Shown one piece after another: positions 1 to 5,130 of a stretch of DNA of 5,130 nucleotides (position 1 is its first letter; every line of letters starts with the position of its first letter). The position numbers and the translations under genes were made by a program. This stretch comes from Bacillota bacterium (GTDB taxonomy: Bacteria; Bacillota; Clostridia; Lachnospirales; Lachnospiraceae), in assembly GCA_023458855.1 (NCBI GenBank), contig JAEWWQ010000020.1:1-5130 (forward strand), given 5' to 3'. The notes beneath the pieces were generated by a model. That model saw only the letters and a list, made by a program, of their open reading frames with translations, was not told the DNA's origin and did no database searches.

Positions 1-1
1 C

Positions 2-30
2 TTGTAAATAGTAAAACTATTTAGTAAAAT
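2..30 (+). promoter_or_regulatory. Candidate sigma70 promoter for the EF-G paralogue
   Basis: A TTGTAA -35 box (2-7) is followed after 17 bp by a TAAAAT -10 box (25-30), matching consensus at 4/6 and 5/6 positions. Transcription would start near base 37, giving a leader of about 80 nt before the ATG at 117. The DNA is very AT-rich, so chance matches are common, and the window edge hides whatever lies upstream. Confidence 0.4.
5..23. repeat. Perfect 8-bp inverted repeat in the promoter spacer
   Basis: TAAATAGT (5-12) and ACTATTTA (16-23) are exact reverse complements separated by AAA. The repeat overlaps the -35 box and fills most of the spacer of the candidate promoter, where a repressor or activator could bind. 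No T-tract follows on either strand, so it does not look like a terminator. An AT-only chance palindrome remains possible. Confidence 0.4.
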
Positions 31-81
31 ATACCTATGGATATTTGGCAAGCCAAAAAAAATGTAATTAAAAAAGTCAAT

Positions 82-120
82 ATGTCTAAAAAATGCATAA
101 AGTGGAGGGCGTTAATATGA
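82..120 (+). other. Possible 12-codon leader mini-ORF overlapping the EF-G start
   Basis: An ATG at 82 opens a frame encoding MSKKCIKWRALI and ends at TGA 118-120. The stop overlaps the EF-G start codon as ATGA. This layout would allow translational coupling or leader-peptide control. Against it, no clear Shine-Dalgarno sequence precedes base 82, and a 12-codon open frame can occur by chance. Confidence 0.2.
104..109 (+). promoter_or_regulatory. Ribosome binding site that fixes the EF-G start at 117
   Basis: GGAGGG ends 7 nt before the ATG at 117, which is ideal spacing. The longer reading from the ATG at 93 would place this site inside the coding region and would have no Shine-Dalgarno of its own. 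It would also add eight residues (MHKVEGVN) ahead of the MNVYTTDKIRN sequence, which looks like the natural start of this EF-G subfamily. Confidence 0.85.
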
Positions 121-2207
121 ATGTTTACACAACTGATAAGATTCGTAATGTTGTTTTGCTCGGGCATGGGGGATGCGGTAAGACCAGCCTGGTAGAAGCG
201 ATGGCATATTTATCTGGTATTACTTCCAGACTTGGAAAAGTTACAGACGGTAATACAATTAGTGATTATGGTAAAGAAGAGCAAAAAAGAAAATTTTCAA
301 TTAGTACCTCCATCGTGCCAATTGAATGGGAGGATACAAAAATAAATATTTTGGATACTCCCGGTTATTTCGACTTTGCAGGTGAAGTGGAGGAGGCTGT
401 GAGTGCAGCAGATGCAGCGATTATTGTGGTGTCCGGTAAGACGGGAATCGAAGCAGGAACACAGAATGCATGGGAACTGTGTGAGAAATACAAACTGCCA
501 AGAATGATATTTGTCACGGAAATGGATGTGGATAATGCTTCCTACAGGCAGGTAGTGGAGGATATGACAACACTATATGGAAAAAGAATAGCACCATTTC
601 ATCTTCCAATTCGTGAGAATGAGAAGTTTGTGGGCTATATAAATGTAATACAGGAAACAGGATTTCGCTGGAACGGCAGAGAAGTAGACGAATGCGAGGT
701 TCCTGAATACAGCAGGCCCAATTTACAGATATGCAGGGACACGTTGATGGAAACGGTTGCCGAGACAAGCGAAGAAATGATGGAACGCTATTTTGGCGGC
801 GAGAAATTTTCGGAGGCAGAAATTCGTTCTGCATTGAGAACCAATGTAAATGACGGTACGATAGTACCGATGTCAATGGGGTCCAATGTTCTGACACAAG
901 GTATCTATACTTTACTGGACGATATTGTGAAATATATGCCGAGTCCTGAAAATCGAAAGCTCGTCGGCATGAATATGAAGACAAATGATATTTTTGAAGC
1001 TGATTATGATTTTTCTAAAGCAAAATCTGCGTATGTATTTAAGACCATAGTGGATCCGTTTATCGGAAAATATTCGTTGATAAAGGTCTGTTCCGGTGTA
1101 TTAAAGTCAGATGATATTATTTATAATTATGAAAAAAATGTAGAGGAGAAAATTAATAAACTGTACATTATGCAGGGAAACAAGCCAATTGAAGTCAGGG
1201 AATTACATGCAGGCGATATCGGGGCAATTGCAAAACTGACGGCTGCAAGAACAGGAAATACGCTTTCCACAAAGGCTACTACAGTGCAATACGGAAAGTC
1301 AGAAATATCGACCCCATATACCAGTATGCGTTACAAAGCGAAAAATAAGGGCGATATTGATAAGATTTCACAAGCCTTGCAGAAACTGACACATGAAGAT
1401 CAGACGCTGAAGGTGGTGAATGATGCCGAGAATCATCAGGCATTATTGTTTGGTATGGGCGATATGCATCTTGAGATTATCACGAGCAGGCTTTTGAATG
1501 AATATAATGTTGAAATCGAACTGTCAAAACCAAAAGTTGCTTTCAGGGAGACCATTAAAAAAAATTCAGATGTAGAATATAAATTCAAAAAACAATCTGG
1601 CGGACATGGGCAATATGGTCATGTAAAGATGAAATTTGAACCATCCGGGGAACTGGAAAAACCATACGTATTTGAACAAATCGTAGTTGGGGGAGCAGTA
1701 CCGAAGAACTTCTTCCCGGCAGTTGAGAAGGGAATGCAGGAATCAGTACTAAAAGGCCCTCTGGCGGCATATCCCGTCGTAGGAGTAAAAGGAATCTTGT
1801 ATGACGGATCCTATCATCCGGTAGATTCCTCTGAGATGGCATTTAAAATGGCTACCATACAGGCATTCAAAAAAGGATTTATGGAGGCGTCACCGGTTTT
1901 GCTGGAGCCAATCGCACTTTTGAAAGTAACAGTACCTGATAACTATACCGGAGATGTGATGGGAGACCTGAACAAACGGCGTGGCCGTGTGTTAGGCATG
2001 ACACCGGTTGGCAATGGAAAACAAATCGTAGAAGCGGATATCCCTATGATGGGATTATTCGGTTATTGTACAGAACTTCGCTCCATGACAGGCGGCCGAG
2101 GAACCTATGAATATAAGTTTAACCGCTATGAGCAGGCACCTTCTGATATACAGGAAAAAGAAGTGGCAGCCAGAGCTAATAAGGTCGCAGAATCAAATGA
2201 AGAGTAA
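117..2207 (+). CDS. fusA2: Elongation factor G paralogue (EF-G2 / FusA2-like)
   Basis: This is a 696-residue, full-length five-domain EF-G-type translational GTPase, expected to act on the ribosome in the cytoplasm. The P-loop is GHGGCGKTS (residues 16-24), the G' insert is present, and PMSMGSN occupies the usual G5 region. Domain II is roughly 300-390 and domain III roughly 410-480, with GMGDMHLEII. Domain IV carries QSGGHGQYGHV (493-503) and YHPVDSSEMAF (566-576), which keeps the decoding-site tip histidine. Domain V carries GDVMGDLNKRRG and FGYCTELRSMTGGRGTYEY. The GTPase centre is unusual. DTPGY replaces DTPGH, so the catalytic-type His is Tyr84. TEMD (134-137) replaces NKxD. FSIS replaces the switch I GITIT. 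This fits the EF-G2 class of paralogues (Thermus, Bacteroides) rather than the main housekeeping FusA or a Tet(M)-type protein. The symbol is by analogy. The start at 117 is chosen from the ribosome binding site at 104-109. The operon relation to the downstream gene is uncertain. Confidence 0.93.
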   Translation: MNVYTTDKIRNVVLLGHGGCGKTSLVEAMAYLSGITSRLGKVTDGNTISDYGKEEQKRKFSISTSIVPIEWEDTKINILDTPGYFDFAGEVEEAVSAADAAIIVVSGKTGIEAGTQNAWELCEKYKLPRMIFVTEMDVDNASYRQVVEDMTTLYGKRIAPFHLPIRENEKFVGYINVIQETGFRWNGREVDECEVPEYSRPNLQICRDTLMETVAETSEEMMERYFGGEKFSEAEIRSALRTNVNDGTIVPMSMGSNVLTQGIYTLLDDIVKYMPSPENRKLVGMNMKTNDIFEADYDFSKAKSAYVFKTIVDPFIGKYSLIKVCSGVLKSDDIIYNYEKNVEEKINKLYIMQGNKPIEVRELHAGDIGAIAKLTAARTGNTLSTKATTVQYGKSEISTPYTSMRYKAKNKGDIDKISQALQKLTHEDQTLKVVNDAENHQALLFGMGDMHLEIITSRLLNEYNVEIELSKPKVAFRETIKKNSDVEYKFKKQSGGHGQYGHVKMKFEPSGELEKPYVFEQIVVGGAVPKNFFPAVEKGMQESVLKGPLAAYPVVGVKGILYDGSYHPVDSSEMAFKMATIQAFKKGFMEASPVLLEPIALLKVTVPDNYTGDVMGDLNKRRGRVLGMTPVGNGKQIVEADIPMMGLFGYCTELRSMTGGRGTYEYKFNRYEQAPSDIQEKEVAARANKVAESNEE

Positions 2208-2226
2208 GTCTTAATGGAAATTTAAT

Positions 2227-2255
2227 TTGTATAGGATCTTCCTATGTGGTAATAT
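2227..2255 (+). promoter_or_regulatory. Candidate promoter for the membrane protein gene
   Basis: TTGTAT (2227-2232) and TAATAT (2250-2255) are spaced by 17 bp. A TGG just before the -10 makes it an extended -10 (TGn) element. Hexamer matches are modest (3/6 and 4/6), so the extended -10 carries most of the weight. Transcription would start near 2262, leaving a leader of about 35 nt. The gene may also be read from upstream, because no real terminator follows the EF-G gene. Confidence 0.4.
2231..2245. repeat. 6-bp inverted repeat between the EF-G and membrane protein genes
   Basis: ATAGGA (2231-2236), loop TCT, TCCTAT (2240-2245) form a perfect inverted repeat that lies in the -35/-10 spacer of the candidate promoter. 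It could be an operator, or in read-through RNA a small hairpin. No T-run follows, so it is a poor terminator. TCCTAT occurs again at 2286-2291, next to the ribosome binding site. Confidence 0.4.
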
Positions 2256-2264
2256 TCAGACATA

Positions 2265-2300
2265 ATGAATAACGACAGGGGGAGGTCCTATATTTCATGA
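2265..2300 (+). other. Possible 11-codon mini-ORF overlapping the membrane protein start
   Basis: An ATG at 2265 opens the frame MNNDRGRSYIS, ending at TGA 2298-2300, which overlaps the next start as ATGA. The frame reads through the Shine-Dalgarno sequence of the larger gene. No ribosome binding site precedes it, but it lies only about 3 nt from the predicted transcription start, so leaderless initiation is conceivable. It could easily be chance. Confidence 0.15.
2277..2286 (+). promoter_or_regulatory. Ribosome binding site of the membrane protein gene
   Basis: AGGGGGAGGT is an extended purine-rich Shine-Dalgarno sequence. Its GGAGGT core ends 10 nt before the ATG at 2297, slightly longer than the 7-nt spacing at the other two genes in this window. 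No better in-frame start codon is nearby. Confidence 0.75.
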
Positions 2301-3940
2301 AAAAAACAAAAAATTATATCATTGGGTTTCTTATAGTAGCACTGATAGCTTTTATTTATTATTACATAACGTTACCGGCGGTTAATATCCACTCAAAGGG
2401 GTTTTGGTTTTTCGTATCGTTTGCCATTTTAGTTTTGATTGGAATTGTCCTATTAAAAGCAATCGGAAAACAGGGTAAAATAATAGAAGGTAATGGGATT
2501 AATATCAATCTGAAGGATTTGGTGATTTCTAAACCAGTAAAATTTCTGGCAGCATTGTTATTGCTTATTTTATTGATTTACATTATCGGAAGTATTCTTT
2601 CTTCTCCATTTATAAATGCAAGGAAATATCAGCAGCTCTTAACAATTGAAGAACGTGATTTTACAGAAGATATCAGGGAGGTTGATTTTAACACGATTCC
2701 TTTGCTGGATAAAGATTCAGCGGCGCTTCTTGCCAACCGTAAGATGGGCAGTATGGTAGATATGGTATCCCAGTTTGAAGTGAGTACAGAGTATGCACAG
2801 ATCAATTATCATGATACGCCGGTACGTGTGGCACCGCTCGTATATGCAAGTCCGATTAAATGGCTGACGAATCAGGCGAACGGTATTCCAGCATATATTA
2901 TGATTGACATGACGACACAGAATACGGAATGTGTAAAATTGGATAAAGGAATAAAGTATTCCAAATCAGAATATTTTAATCGTAATTTATACAGACACCT
3001 GCGTTTTCAGTATCCGACCTATATTTTTGATGACCAGATATCCTTTGAAATTGGTGAGGATGGTGTACCGTATTGGATCTGCCCGGTTAAGAAATTCAGC
3101 ATTGGGTTATTCGGAGGACAGACTGTCGGGAATGTGGTGATTTGTAATGCAATAACCGGAGAATGTCAGGATTATGAAGTAAAGGATGTACCGCAATGGG
3201 TAGATAAAGTATTTTCAGCTGAGTTATTAATCTCTCTTTATGATTATTCAGGCACATTAAAACACGGATATTGGAATAGTGTTCTTGGTCAGAAAGACTG
3301 TCTGCAGTCAACCAATGGCTATAATTATATCGCATTAGATGACGATGTATGGGTATATACCGGGGTCACTTCTGTAAGTGGAGATCAGTCTAATGTAGGC
3401 TTTGTACTCATGAATCAGCGAACCATGGAGACACGGTTTTATAGAGTGGAGGGGGCAATAGAAGACTCGGCAATGTCATCAGCAGAGGGGCAGGTACAGA
3501 ACCTTGGCTACCACGCAACATTTCCAATTCTGCTAAATGTTGCAGATGAACCGACTTATTTTATGGCTTTGAAGGATGATTCCGGGCTTGTTAAAAAATA
3601 TGCGATGTTAAATGTTGAAAAATATCAATGGGTTGCAATTGGCGATACCATAAAAGAGTGTACAAAAGAATATGTGCAATTGTTAAATACCAATGGTATT
3701 GTCAGTGAAAAGATATCCGAGGTAAAAACGATTACAGGCAGAATTACAAGCATAGCGCCTGTCGTATTGGAAGGAAATACTCATTATTATATCTGTGTAG
3801 ATGGCTCAGAGGACATCTTTACGATTGATATGAGTAATTCTGATCTGGTAGTAATCGTAAAATATCATGAAGGTGATATGATAACGTTAGGATATAATGA
3901 TGAACTTGGATTAAATACCGTAGTTCAGATTGGAAAATAA
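2297..3940 (+). CDS. Membrane protein of unknown function with large extracytoplasmic domain
   Basis: The 547-residue product begins MKKTK and has three hydrophobic segments at about 7-26, 36-53 and 83-101. The loop between the second and third (about 54-82) is lysine-rich, which suggests it is cytoplasmic. By the positive-inside rule the N-terminus is inside and the last 440 residues are outside the cell. That part looks beta-rich, with recurring hydrophobic strand-turn units such as GIPAYIMIDMTT, GVPYWICPV and NVGFVLMNQRT. It has several cysteines and a last module (about 475-547, ITGRITSI to the end) that could be an OB-like barrel. There are no catalytic motifs, LPXTG anchor, sensor kinase or transporter signatures. 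It resembles, from memory, conserved hypothetical membrane proteins of clostridia, but I cannot name a family or function. It follows the EF-G paralogue by 89 bp and is closed by a strong terminator, so it is the last gene of its unit. Confidence 0.9.
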   Translation: MKKTKNYIIGFLIVALIAFIYYYITLPAVNIHSKGFWFFVSFAILVLIGIVLLKAIGKQGKIIEGNGININLKDLVISKPVKFLAALLLLILLIYIIGSILSSPFINARKYQQLLTIEERDFTEDIREVDFNTIPLLDKDSAALLANRKMGSMVDMVSQFEVSTEYAQINYHDTPVRVAPLVYASPIKWLTNQANGIPAYIMIDMTTQNTECVKLDKGIKYSKSEYFNRNLYRHLRFQYPTYIFDDQISFEIGEDGVPYWICPVKKFSIGLFGGQTVGNVVICNAITGECQDYEVKDVPQWVDKVFSAELLISLYDYSGTLKHGYWNSVLGQKDCLQSTNGYNYIALDDDVWVYTGVTSVSGDQSNVGFVLMNQRTMETRFYRVEGAIEDSAMSSAEGQVQNLGYHATFPILLNVADEPTYFMALKDDSGLVKKYAMLNVEKYQWVAIGDTIKECTKEYVQLLNTNGIVSEKISEVKTITGRITSIAPVVLEGNTHYYICVDGSEDIFTIDMSNSDLVVIVKYHEGDMITLGYNDELGLNTVVQIGK

Positions 3941-3952
3941 ATCAATGAAATG

Positions 3953-3992
3953 AAAAAAGACTTATCGGAAAGGTACCGGTAAGTCTTTTTTT
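3953..3992 (+). terminator. Intrinsic terminator after the membrane protein gene
   Basis: GACTTATCGG (3959-3968) pairs with CCGGTAAGTC (3976-3985) around a 7-nt loop, with a single G-U pair. A run of six A (3953-3958) and seven T (3986-3992) extends the stem and supplies the U-tract. It starts 12 bp after the stop codon. The A-run would give a U-tract on the other strand too, so it could work in both directions, but no minus-strand gene needs it. Confidence 0.93.
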
Positions 3993-4062
3993 GCGAAGTT
4001 ACAAAACAGATGAATTGTGGATATAAATCAGAATAAAGATAAAAATATTATAAAGGACAGAA

Positions 4063-4091
4063 TTGAAATGTGTATACAAAAATAGTATAAT
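4063..4091 (+). promoter_or_regulatory. Near-consensus sigma70 promoter for the PPK2 gene
   Basis: TTGAAA (4063-4068) and a perfect TATAAT (4086-4091) are separated by 17 bp, the best promoter in the window. The start point would be near 4098, giving a leader of about 74 nt. The spacer holds the perfect palindrome TGTATACA (4071-4078), and GTATAATAC around the -10 is also symmetric. The rest of the 231-bp gap (3941-4171) holds only the terminator upstream and AT-rich or purine-rich sequence. I see no riboswitch or gene there. Confidence 0.8.
4071..4078. repeat. Palindrome TGTATACA in the PPK2 promoter spacer
   Basis: This is a perfect 8-bp palindrome between the -35 and -10 boxes, a position where a dimeric repressor would block RNA polymerase. 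It is short and AT-rich and fits no regulator site that I can name with confidence. I found no tandem Pho-box-like TTAACA repeats nearby. Confidence 0.25.
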
Positions 4092-4157
4092 ACAATAAAA
4101 TGACAGACAAAAGAATGGGGAAGAATACATAAGATAAGAGGGAGCAGATACTACGAA

Positions 4158-4164
4158 AGGGAGG
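4158..4164 (+). promoter_or_regulatory. Ribosome binding site of the PPK2 gene
   Basis: AGGGAGG ends 7 nt before the ATG at 4172, which supports that start. Confidence 0.85.
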
Positions 4165-4171
4165 AATTTAC

Positions 4172-5130
4172 ATGGAATCAAAGAAATATGATGAAATTCA
4201 AAAATTAAGCCAGGAGGAAGCGAGAAAAATATTAAAGGAAACGAGGAGAAAACTGGCACAACAGCAACAGATCATAAAAGAGAAAAGTCTGCCTGTTCTT
4301 GTGCTTGTAGAAGGATGGGGAGCTTCCGGAAAAGGAACCCTGATCAGTTATCTGATCAGGGATTTAGATCCGAGATTTTTTAAGGTTATTCCAACGAGTA
4401 TTGCATCTGAAGAAGAAAAGAGAAAACCTTTTCTGTGGCGCTATATGAAAACAATTCCAGAGATAGGAAAATTCGTATTTATGGATGCAGGATGGATGGA
4501 AGAAACAGTCTGTAACATGGTTGACGGAAAATTGAAAGAGAAAGCATTTCGAAAAAGAATCGAAAGTATCAATGTATTTGAACGACAGCTGGTGGACAAC
4601 GGATATCTGGTGCTAAAAATCTTTGTAGATGTATCAAAGGAAGAACAGAAAATCAGAATACAAAGTCTGCTGGATAACCCGGATACAAAATGGCGGGTAA
4701 GTAAAAGAGATTTAAAACAGTTAGATGACAGGAAAGTATATGAAAAAGCATATAGTGAGTATATTGCAGAAACAAATACAGAAGCAGCACCATGGCATGT
4801 GATCGACAGTGGAGAAAAAGGGCTGGTGGAATTACAGGTATGTCATCTGCTGGTAGAAAGTATTGATAAAGGGATAAAATCGCAAGGAATACCGATCATC
4901 TTACAGGATAAATCCTTTCCATTGATAGAAATGCCGAAGTTAGAAGAGGTACCATTGGAGGGGGCTCTTACGAGAGAAGCGTATGAAAAGCAGTTGAATG
5001 AAGCACAGAAAAAATTGAAAAAACTTCATAATAAACTGTATCGTAAGGGAATTCCCGTTGTTATCGCATACGAAGGATGGGATGCAGCCGGTAAAGGCGG
5101 AAATATAAAAAGAATGACCAGTGCATTGGA
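4172..5130 (+). CDS. pap: Tandem-domain polyphosphate kinase 2, polyphosphate:AMP phosphotransferase type (partial, 3' end missing)
   Basis: The frame is open for 319 full codons and runs off the window. It encodes a cytosolic PPK2-family enzyme, which moves phosphate between polyphosphate and nucleotides; two-domain members typically make ADP from AMP. The first PPK2 domain (about 35-230) has the P-loop EGWGASGKGTL (47-57), a Walker B-like FVFMDAGW (101-108), a lid-like segment RIQSLLDNPDTKWR (162-175) and TNTEAAPWHVIDS (201-213). A linker and a helical lead-in (about 265-292) then reach a second P-loop, EGWDAAGKGGNI (301-312). The first domain lacks the usual Asp of GxDxxGKG (Gly50) and the Arg of the DRSW-type Walker B (Ala106). 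It is therefore probably not catalytic, while the second P-loop is intact. This matches what I recall of class II PPK2 proteins of about 500 residues. The gene has its own promoter and follows a terminator, so it is a separate unit. The symbol is by analogy. Confidence 0.9.
   Translation, partial: MESKKYDEIQKLSQEEARKILKETRRKLAQQQQIIKEKSLPVLVLVEGWGASGKGTLISYLIRDLDPRFFKVIPTSIASEEEKRKPFLWRYMKTIPEIGKFVFMDAGWMEETVCNMVDGKLKEKAFRKRIESINVFERQLVDNGYLVLKIFVDVSKEEQKIRIQSLLDNPDTKWRVSKRDLKQLDDRKVYEKAYSEYIAETNTEAAPWHVIDSGEKGLVELQVCHLLVESIDKGIKSQGIPIILQDKSFPLIEMPKLEEVPLEGALTREAYEKQLNEAQKKLKKLHNKLYRKGIPVVIAYEGWDAAGKGGNIKRMTSAL
4338..4361 (+). repeat. Perfect 10-bp hairpin inside the PPK2 gene
   Basis: CCCTGATCAG (4338-4347), loop TTAT, CTGATCAGGG (4352-4361) form an exact inverted repeat. 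The palindromic octamer CTGATCAG occurs twice, 12 bp apart, so the structure is both a direct and an inverted repeat. It encodes the helix just after the first P-loop (residues 56-64, TLISYLIRD region), where two Leu-Ile pairs use identical codons. No T-run follows, so it is not a terminator. Confidence 0.7.

Larger units (their letters stand above)
2229..2293 (+). promoter_or_regulatory. Possible RNA hairpin hiding the ribosome binding site
   Basis: Bases 2229-2242 can pair with 2280-2293 over 14 positions, of which 11 are Watson-Crick and 3 are G-U, enclosing a 37-nt loop. The 3' arm contains most of the Shine-Dalgarno sequence of the membrane protein gene. The same 5' arm can instead form the short hairpin at 2231-2245, which would free the site. 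This would work only in RNA that started upstream of 2229, for example read-through from the EF-G gene. It was seen by eye and no folding energy was computed. Confidence 0.3.

Noticed and set aside
44..57. A small TTTGG/CCAAA hairpin in the EF-G leader
   Set aside because: The stem is 5 bp and is followed by A, not T, so it is neither a terminator nor clearly a regulatory element.
93..116. An eight-residue longer start for the EF-G paralogue at the ATG at 93
   Set aside because: It has no ribosome binding site of its own and would read through the GGAGGG site that serves the ATG at 117.
854..869. A CGGTAC/GTACCG inverted repeat with a GATA loop inside the EF-G gene
   Set aside because: Only 6 bp, within a conserved coding region, with no T-run and no relation to a gene boundary.
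514..984. A 156-codon open frame on the minus strand
   Set aside because: It lies wholly opposite the well-supported EF-G coding region and its product has no recognisable features.
1585..1842. An 85-codon open frame on the minus strand
   Set aside because: It is antisense to the conserved domain IV of the EF-G paralogue, with an unnatural Pro/Arg-rich product.
117..2207. A Tet(M)-type ribosomal protection (tetracycline resistance) gene
   Set aside because: The domain IV and V motifs (SGGHGQYGHV, YHPVDSSE, GDVMGDLNKRRG) are those of EF-G, and the P-loop and G3 variants fit EF-G2 paralogues.
2231..2245. A terminator after the EF-G gene
   Set aside because: The stem is 6 AT-rich base pairs and is followed by a mixed sequence rather than a T-run.
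3096..3335. A 79-codon open frame on the minus strand
   Set aside because: It is antisense to the membrane protein gene and resembles no protein.
3999..4259. An 86-codon hydrophobic open frame on the minus strand, mostly in intergenic DNA
   Set aside because: It is the complement of the purine-rich PPK2 promoter, leader and first codons. Its Phe/Leu/Ile-rich product is what such DNA gives by chance, and the plus-strand promoter and ribosome binding site explain the region.

Overview
The window looks like a piece of a low-GC Firmicutes chromosome, most likely a gut clostridium of the Lachnospiraceae type. This is inferred from AT-rich intergenic DNA, strong GGAGG-type ribosome binding sites, sigma70-like TTG.../TATAAT promoters, and the character of the proteins; no taxonomic marker is present. 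Everything that can be supported as a gene lies on the plus strand. There are no RNA genes, insertion sequences, CRISPR arrays or signs of recent transfer.

Layout. (1) Bases 1-116: a short leader with a plausible promoter at the extreme left edge, an 8-bp inverted repeat in its spacer, and a possible 12-codon mini-ORF that runs into the first gene. (2) Bases 117-2207: an elongation factor G paralogue (EF-G2 / FusA2-like) with all five EF-G domains. Its GTPase centre is changed at the residues that coordinate Mg, activate water and read guanine. (3) Bases 2208-2296: a short intergenic stretch with no convincing terminator. It has a candidate promoter, a 6-bp inverted repeat, and an RNA segment able to pair with the ribosome binding site of the next gene. 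(4) Bases 2297-3940: a conserved-looking membrane protein of unknown function, with three N-terminal membrane segments and about 440 residues predicted outside the cell. (5) Bases 3941-4171: a strong intrinsic terminator, then a near-consensus promoter. (6) Bases 4172-5130: the first 319 codons of a tandem two-domain polyphosphate kinase 2 protein (polyphosphate:AMP phosphotransferase type), cut off by the window end just after the second Walker A motif.

How the genes fit together. The EF-G paralogue and the membrane protein may be partly co-transcribed, since only a weak hairpin separates them. The terminator and new promoter make the PPK2 gene a separate unit. An EF-G paralogue with a degenerate GTPase site and a polyphosphate-driven nucleotide kinase would both suit growth arrest or energy limitation, but that link is inference from neighbourhood. 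The most interesting items are the altered GTPase centre, the possible alternative RNA folding over the second gene's ribosome binding site, the ATGA-overlapping mini-ORFs before genes 1 and 2, and the uncharacterised membrane protein.
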